Assembly (NCBI GenBank): GCA_027924645.1
Contig: BSBN01001198.1
Coordinates: forward strand, 1,054,001-1,118,000
From: Cunninghamia lanceolata
Taxonomy: Eukaryota > Streptophyta > Pinopsida > Cupressales > Cupressaceae
Reading direction: 5' to 3'
DNA: 64,000 nucleotides
Made by a program: the position numbers and the translations under genes. Under the pieces are notes generated by a model. That model ran no database searches, was not told where the DNA came from, and worked only from the letters and a program-made list of their open reading frames with translations. Below, piece after piece: positions 57,672 to 64,000 of the stretch (position 1 is the stretch's first letter; each line of letters starts with the position of its first letter).

Positions 57672-58387
57672 TAAAATCTTTATATTTAAATTTAATGAGT
57701 TTACTTTATGTTGTTATGTCTCTCATATTCCAACTTCTCTTGTGAACCATAATTCACAACAAGGAACTTATAAGATCTTGTGGGGAATACATGCATTAAA
57801 TATTAGCAAGAGGCCAAGACATTACATTACCATCATTTACTCAATTAATTTACCTCTCATCCCTTAAAATTAATATCTAAACAACCCAAGGATTTTGATA
57901 TCATTCATCTTTATTAGTTAATTCTAGAGGGTCCCCTTAATCTAACATAATTGAATATATACATCAAGTGGTGTAAAATAAAAGGTCATATTCGCTTGAA
58001 GATGCTAAGAAGTGATTCTCCAATGTGCTAATATTAGGGCCTTGCCTAGATGAACATACCAAAATTTATACTTTGATTTTGTTATATTTTAATTCAAATC
58101 CACATGTATTTTAAACTAATTCAACACACACAATTGAACTTCAATTTATAAAAGCAAAATAGTAGGGATGGATGGTTATAGTAGATTTGCCTCATCTCAT
58201 TGTACCTATGTCTAAAGTGGGGTGGTTTATATATACATCATTTGGGAAGTTGCACTAAGTGAGGATCATATTCTACTTAGTTATGCCCCCAAACAAATCA
58301 ACTCAATGATAATGAACCAAGATGAATGATGGTGTAGGAAAGGATGCAATATGCTTATGATGATCAATGTATTCTCTTATAATGCAT
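57672..58387. other. No gene recognised
   Basis: AT-rich DNA. A 77-residue frame at 57,634-57,867 has no motif. Confidence 0.5.
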
Positions 58388-58558
58388 TTATATAATGATT
58401 AATGGTTCTAATATTATGATATGCCAATTTAGATTCTATTGACCAAATTTAACCAAATCATATATATGATTTGGTTAAATAGATATATATGATTTGGTTA
58501 AATTTGGTCAATAGAATCTAAATTGGCATATCATAATATTAGAATCATTATATATATA
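58388..58558. mobile_element. Fold-back palindrome (MITE-like)
   Basis: Arms of about 75 bp (58,388-58,466 and 58,485-58,558) are almost perfect inverted copies: atatgccaatttagattcta faces tagaatctaaattggcatat. One arm has an extra 5 bp. The centre holds gatttggttaaat twice. No ORF. Confidence 0.8.
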
Positions 58559-58905
58559 TAAAACCAAATTTCATAGTACTGCACATCACATACATATATC
58601 TATTTAGATAAATCGCTTGTTTCATTTAACATAAACTTTCATAAACATAAACATGTAAACATAAATTATGTCCCTGAGGGATACATAATATTTGAAATTT
58701 ACATATATATAAACATACATATATACATCTCTAAAACATAAGAAGTCAAAAACACAAATGTCATCTATGATATATATCTCACATAAATGTACACATGTGG
58801 ACATACATCAATAGATCTAAAACATATTTACATAAACTCAAATGTCTGGAATTGATATATAAACATGTCTAGAGTAGATCTATGAAATATAAGTGAACAG
58901 AAACA

Positions 58906-58988
58906 TAAAATGTCCATGTAATAAAGATAAAATGTCCATGTAAGAAAGATAAAATGTCCATGTAATAAACATAAAATGTAATAAACAT
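58906..58988 (+). repeat. 22-bp tandem repeat
   Basis: Three full and one partial unit of taaaatgtccatgtaataaa with single-base variants. Confidence 0.85.
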
Positions 58989-58999
58989 GTGTATAAACT

Positions 59000-60740
59000 A
59001 GTGCAAGTCATCTGGTCTCAGGGTCATCATGTTGGTTCCTAATTGAGTGACCATCCGAGCGTGAATCCTGAGCATCTAATAAATGCGTTGAGTCCTACAT
59101 ATATATACATATAGTGTCATGCCCACATTTGCCATGTGTTCATGAAATGAAAAACACATGTCATGCCCACATTCTCCATGTGGTCATGACACAAAAAACC
59201 AAAAATTTCCTAAACCCGACGCCAGAACTCCCTCGTGCCCATCATGTGTGCTTGACGACAATCACACCTAATGTTGTTGCAAGTACAAACAACATTAATC
59301 ATGCCGCAATGAAATGAGGAATAAGTCTAAGAAGACATGGAATCATGAAACTCCTTTCATGTCCTGCCAAAATGGAGGTTAACCTAACAGGTTAGGCGTC
59401 ACAACATGCATTGCGAAAAGGGAAGATCTCCTTCTAGAGGCAGTCCCTAGTTTCCTCTATCAAGTTTTCTATAGTTTTAGGTTTAAACCCTAGACTAGAA
59501 TTAAAGTTTAACCAATGTGTTTCAATTCAGTTAAGAGAACTGATTGATTAAAACCAACGTTCAACTATAGGTTTTCTAAAATAATGTCCAATGGCTATAG
59601 TCTAGACTTAAATGAATGAATACAAAATCTAAGAAAAGCATAAGGGAACTTTAAATGCTTAGGACATAAATAATAATTAAACCAATAAATTAAATGCAAC
59701 CCAACCAAGAGGGAGAAATTTCTTAGTCAAAAGCTTTCCAATTTACTATAGTTTCCCCTAGGTAAAAATTCTGGTAGCATAATGTTGCATTTCGACTAAG
59801 GAACTTATACAAGATTTAAAATAAATTAAATAAATTAAACATCTTTATAATATCAACTATAGGATTTAATATTTACACTAAATAAATTTAAAATATACAC
59901 TTCAAACTATACCACTAGAACATTAACTTAAATCAATTAAATTATCAACAACTATAGGAACTATAAAGAAATGATTTAGTTAAATGGATTAATATCCAAC
60001 TATAGTTCCAATGCGATAAATTTAAATCAACCTCCCTAAGCAAGTTTAAAAAGGATAACAAGGGGTTAGAGGTTTAACCCACTCCCTAACCCTAGGGCAT
60101 CACAAAGCCCTAAAAAAAGTTTATAAAAGCAATCTTAAGTCCTATTTGCTCTCACAAGTCTAACTTTTGTTCTGGTTGGTTGCAAGTTCAAGTTGTAAGG
60201 GAGTGGGAAAATCCCTTCCCCAAGTGGGAAGGCATTTTCCCCAAAAAGGAAGTTTCTCTAACAATTGTTTATGCATTATTTTGTTTTCTAATATTTCTTT
60301 TGGTTTCTATAGGTTTAAAATGTACTTTCTAAAAAATTTCAACTATTGCACAGGTTTCAATTTTCTCCATGCTTTCTAAAAAGATTAAAAGTTTAGATTC
60401 AAAAGCATTACCAATTTTAAGCTCCAAAAAGAGTTATTTGTTTCAAAATAAAATAAAAGAACTCTCTAGTTTTTACACGGAGAAGAGTTATTCATGAATA
60501 CACAGTATTTATATGTATACGACACAACACTTAATATCCAAATAGGGCCGAAATAAAATTTAACAAGGACCGTGTAAAAGCCCTAACAGGGCTGAAAGAA
60601 ATGCAGAGGCGTTTTATTTTAATAGAGGGTTTTAAAATAATAAACAAAGCGCATTAAACTTTGAAGAGGCATTTTGAAAATTAACAGGCATTGATAAAAA
60701 ATCAGAGAAGGTTCTTTTTTTTAAAACAAAGAGATGCCAA
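59000..60740. other. No gene recognised
   Basis: A short repeat tcatgcccacat(t)...ccatgtg(t/g)tcatga occurs twice at 59,117-59,190. The rest is AT-rich with no domain; possibly LTR-derived. Confidence 0.45.
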
Positions 60741-60755
60741 GAGCTGAGGGCGATA

Positions 60756-60925
60756 GGGCCGCGCAGCCAGTGGCCTGCAATAGCCTCTATCGGCCTTGGC
60801 CGGGGGGGGGGACTCCCGCCCCACCCCCACATAGCTTAAAGCTCTATGGAGGTGGGTCAGGGGTCCCGTGACCCCCGCCCCTACCCTTCCTCAGGGCACA
60901 GGGCCGAGTGCCCAACGACGTTTTT
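60756..60925. other. GC-rich patch
   Basis: About 170 bp that is strongly GC-rich in otherwise AT-rich DNA, with runs such as ccggggggggg and ccccgcccc and short dyads (agcttaaagct; gtggggg facing cccccac). No ORF of note. Could be an LTR promoter/leader block like the smaller C-rich block at 1,497-1,562. Confidence 0.6.
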
Positions 60926-61097
60926 TTTTGTTTGCTTTAAAAAAATATAAAACCCTAATACCTTTCGATCACCCACACTTTTATTTGGATATAAATTATA
61001 ACATTTAAAAATTATTATATTTTCTATAATATATGGGTGAAAGCACAAAGATGAGTATACATTTCACAGAAGTCTCCCACGGATGAAAAATACCGCT

Positions 61098-61347
61098 TGG
61101 AATGGGTACTCGTTTTGAAAAAAATGGGTACCCATTTAGGATCGGGCACCCGAAGCAAAACGGGTACCCGTTTTCAAAAAAATTAAAAAAATAGCCATAT
61201 GCATATAAAACAAAAAAAACTTTTTGGAAACGGGTACCCGTTTTCAAAAAGTTTTTTTTTTAACATGCTTATTGCTAATTTTTTTATTTTTTAGAAACAG
61301 GTACCCGTTATTTTTATAACGGGCACCCGTTTATAACAGGTACCCAT
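61098..61347. repeat. Cluster of GGGTACCC palindromes
   Basis: Eight copies of (g/a)gg(t/c)ac(c/t)c(g/a) lie at about 61,103, 61,125, 61,145, 61,161, 61,221, 61,300, 61,320 and 61,340. The perfect form is aacgggtacccgtt. Several are followed by ttttcaaaaa or ttttgaaaaa. The copies form a degenerate, irregularly spaced palindromic array. Confidence 0.8.
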
Positions 61348-62199
61348 TTCTAAAAATTTAAAATTTCAAACCTACAAATTTGCATTGGTTTTAGGCTTGG
61401 AAACCCAAGCCTTAGCTTTGGACCTACAACTAGGAGACCATGAAAACAATAAGAGAAAAAACTAGTTTCACCACTATGGCTGACAACTTTTTTTCAGAAT
61501 ATTTTAATGAAATTAAAACCCATTATAGATCTCGAAGTCTAGTTTTCAAATATGTAATTTTTTTTGCTATTGAACATAATTATATATTTATTGTTTATTT
61601 TCCAAACAAACTAACTCATAAACTTGAAGTAACACAGGTTACTATTTTTTTAATAACTTTTGATTTTGAAAGTTTCTTGAAAAAAATTTATGTCTGACCA
61701 AACTAGACATCATTCTCTACATGATGATTTTGTTTTTTAGTAAATTGATTAGTTTAGCTCAAATTATGTTGGCCGTACACGAGGGGTTTTAAAAAACATT
61801 AATTAGGGCCATTAAAAAATTAATAAAAAAATATTTATCAAAAAATTACAAAAAAATATCCTGACCAAAATTCAGCATCTTGAGAATCTTTCCACAAAAG
61901 GAATTATAAAAATACATTAATTTAGGTCAAATTATGTTGGTCGTACACATGCATGCTTTTGCAAAAAATAGGGGACTTTTAAAAAGCTACTTTTTGTACA
62001 TCTAATAAAAAAACCAACTTGCATCATCTGGGTATTAGAAAAAATTACATATTTGAAAACTAGAAACAAAATCCTACATTTCTTATTTTTACATCATCTT
62101 AATATTTTATGTGCAAGTGCTTCAAATTGTCACTCCAAGTACGACAAAATTTAAAAAAATAGGAAAAACACTTCCACTTTTTGGCCAAAAAGTGAACTC
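61348..62199. other. No gene recognised; one dispersed duplication
   Basis: tcaaattatgttgg(c/t)cgtacac occurs at 61,758 and 61,928. An 85-residue frame at 61,440-61,697 shows no motif. Confidence 0.5.
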
Positions 62200-62224
62200 A
62201 TCTTCTTGCACTTACCCATATATA

Positions 62225-62411
62225 TATAGTGAACGGGGTTGTGCTTGAATGACAAAGGCCAAAGGATCTCACGATGGAGATCCAAGTTCGGATCCTCCAA
62301 GTAACATGTGGTTTCTATGTGGCTTCTAAGTTGATTAAGTTCGTTAAGTGGATATGTTGATGGGGAGGAGGTCCCCCTTGTGACCTCCAATGCTTACGGA
62401 TAAAAAAAATC
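62225..62411 (+). mobile_element. SINE-like, tRNA-related candidate
   Basis: It contains a Pol III B-box-like agttcggatcc (62,284-62,294; consensus ggttcganncc), preceded by a strong stem ggatctc-acgatg-gagatcc. It ends in ggataaaaaaaat. An A-box is not convincing and target duplications are unclear in the flanking TA-rich DNA. Confidence 0.4.
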
Positions 62412-62499
62412 ATTTATATATGTATATGTATATTATTCATTAATATTATCTTTGTATTTTCCAAAAAGAAAACCAGAGAACAAAATAATAAAAATAGTA

Positions 62500-62500
<1 letters not shown>

Positions 62501-62586
<86 letters not shown>
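62501..62586. repeat. (TA)n microsatellite
   Basis: About 43 uninterrupted TA units. The 63-residue IYIYIY frame across it is an artefact. Confidence 0.97.
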
Positions 62587-62587
<1 letters not shown>

Positions 62588-62589
62588 CC

Positions 62590-64000
62590 ATATGCTTATT
62601 TTATTATTATATTTTTTATACCAACTATTTCAAACAAATATAGTTATTTATTTCTTTTCCATAATGTAAAAGAGAGAAAAGAAAACATATATATTTTATT
62701 TATTTTGAAAAAAAACTTCATGACACCAATAAGTTCTTTTAGATCTAATGACCCTCAACAGGGAGGGAGAGATATTTAAATGATTTCTTATTTCAAATAA
62801 TCAACTAACCTAGAGTAACTCATCATTTATTTATTTGTTTGCAACCAAGTAATGATCATTAAAATAATATAGGGGAGAAAGAGAGAAGCATTTACTTATT
62901 CCTAGCCTTACAACATTTCAAATATTGACAGCAACATAAGGTAAAAGAATCTTTCTCTCATTATTTATTTCAAATAATTACAACCTTTTTTTTTAGAGAG
63001 AACATTCAAAGGAGATCACATGGGAAGGTATTTAAAACACAATCTAACTACCCATTTACAAAGCTCTTTGAGCTTAGGCTTTTACATAGCCATTACATCA
63101 ACCTTAAGGCACTAAACATAGCCTAGGATCCACAAGGAGACTCTTTATCCTTTTCCTCCTTCTTAGCCCAAAACCTACAAAAAGTCATAATAACACAACA
63201 AACCCAATGGAGGTTCTCACCACCCAACCATAGGCTTGCTCACAAGCCTCCCCCAAGCTAGGAGGCCTATAAGTAACTCTAAAATACACACAAACACAAG
63301 GAGCAACCACACACACAAGCAAATAAGCACATTCCCAACCAAGGATAATCACAACACAAAATCCATAAACCATGGATTTGAAACAAGGGAGAGAGAGTGG
63401 ACTACTCTCCTCAAGGGGAAATACATCAATACCAACTTACTCATTTCTTCAACACTTCTTTCTCATATTTTAATTTAACCATTTTCTCCTCAATGTCCTC
63501 TACTGTTACAACTTAACCATCATAATATTTCAATAATCACAAGGAGGCACTCTTGCCTTTCACATATAACCAAAACCTCAAAATAAGGCCTCAAGCCAAA
63601 ACAACTCCTCTCAAGGAGTGAGCTTTCCCTGAGGAGGTTCTCACCTCTCTCCAAACCCCAAATATGTGGCAAGCTTCTTCCACATAGGTGGTGAGAATTT
63701 GCCATAAACAATCCATCCCAAAACATTAACACAAAAACAACAACACAACCAAATAAAAGAATACAAATGCATACATTACATAAGCAAATAAACAACTACT
63801 AAAAGCTTGAAGACTCTTGAGAGCTTACCTCTCAAGCTCTCCAAGTTTGAAGGAGTTGAAGAAGATCTACTCAAGAGTTCTCCAACACTTCAAAAATTTC
63901 TCTCCAAGACCCAAGCTCCTTCCCAAATCCAAGACCAAAAATCCAAACGAAATAACCCCTCCCCTCTAAACAAGAGGGATATAATTAGGCTTTCCCCACA
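62590..64000. other. No gene recognised; possible LTR at window edge
   Basis: Frames here (up to 91 residues, minus strand 63,520-63,795) have no motif. The phrase gaggttctcacc occurs at 63,211 and 63,634 and inverted at 63,691 (ggtgagaattt). On the minus strand the last 150 bp read like a plant LTR or leader (taattatatccctc, later agaggtaagctctc), but neither boundary is visible. Confidence 0.35.

Noticed and set aside
58906..58988. CRISPR-like array
   Set aside because: Short tandem repeat without unique spacers, in plant nuclear DNA.
62452..62643. 63-residue frame with a run of IY
   Set aside because: Translation of the (TA)n microsatellite.

Overview
The window is repeat-rich nuclear DNA from a seed plant. 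It is AT-rich and contains Ty1/copia and Ty3/gypsy LTR retrotransposons nested inside one another, non-LTR retroposons with A-tails, and one decayed gene with GT-AG introns. The very long LTRs and deep nesting suggest a large genome, plausibly a gymnosperm; that is inference. I see no intact host protein-coding gene, rRNA gene, tRNA gene or CRISPR array.

Layout. (1) 1-10,953: a decayed minus-strand Ty3/gypsy element cut by the left window edge (probable 5' LTR, tRNA-Asp-type primer site, Gag, protease, RNase H, pre-RT linker). A complete minus-strand Ty1/copia element (1,153-6,158, 5-bp duplication gataa) sits inside its protease. (2) 10,954-18,028: mostly featureless, with degenerate repeats, one ORF with an internal repeat, and a copia-type LTR fragment carrying a TTGCATG minisatellite. 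(3) 18,029-39,148: one giant nest. 'Element A' is a gypsy-type element with roughly 4.7-kb LTRs and only about 1.6 kb of internal DNA, bounded by the duplication ctttg. Its first LTR holds an ORF1-only retroposon and a 5'-truncated LINE. Its second LTR holds 'element B', a non-autonomous LTR element (30,890-38,365, duplication acatg) with an unrecognised ORF and several hairpin-forming repeats. The first LTR of B in turn holds another ORF-bearing retroposon with a 12-bp duplication. (4) 39,149-50,500: decayed DNA with a copia LTR, a copia reverse-transcriptase relic, another LTR holding a long fold-back hairpin, and an isolated retroelement primer site. (5) 51,311-56,930: a four-exon gene for a DDE-type transposase-like protein that I cannot place in a named superfamily, disrupted by a solo LTR, two frameshifts and stop codons. 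(6) 57,000-64,000: tandem duplications, a fold-back palindrome, a GC-rich patch, a GGGTACCC palindrome cluster, a tRNA-like SINE candidate and a long (TA)n tract.

The strongest candidates for undescribed biology are the covarying hairpin arrays in the LTRs of element A and the 3' region of element B, the unknown ORF of element B, and the unassigned DDE transposase family with introns.
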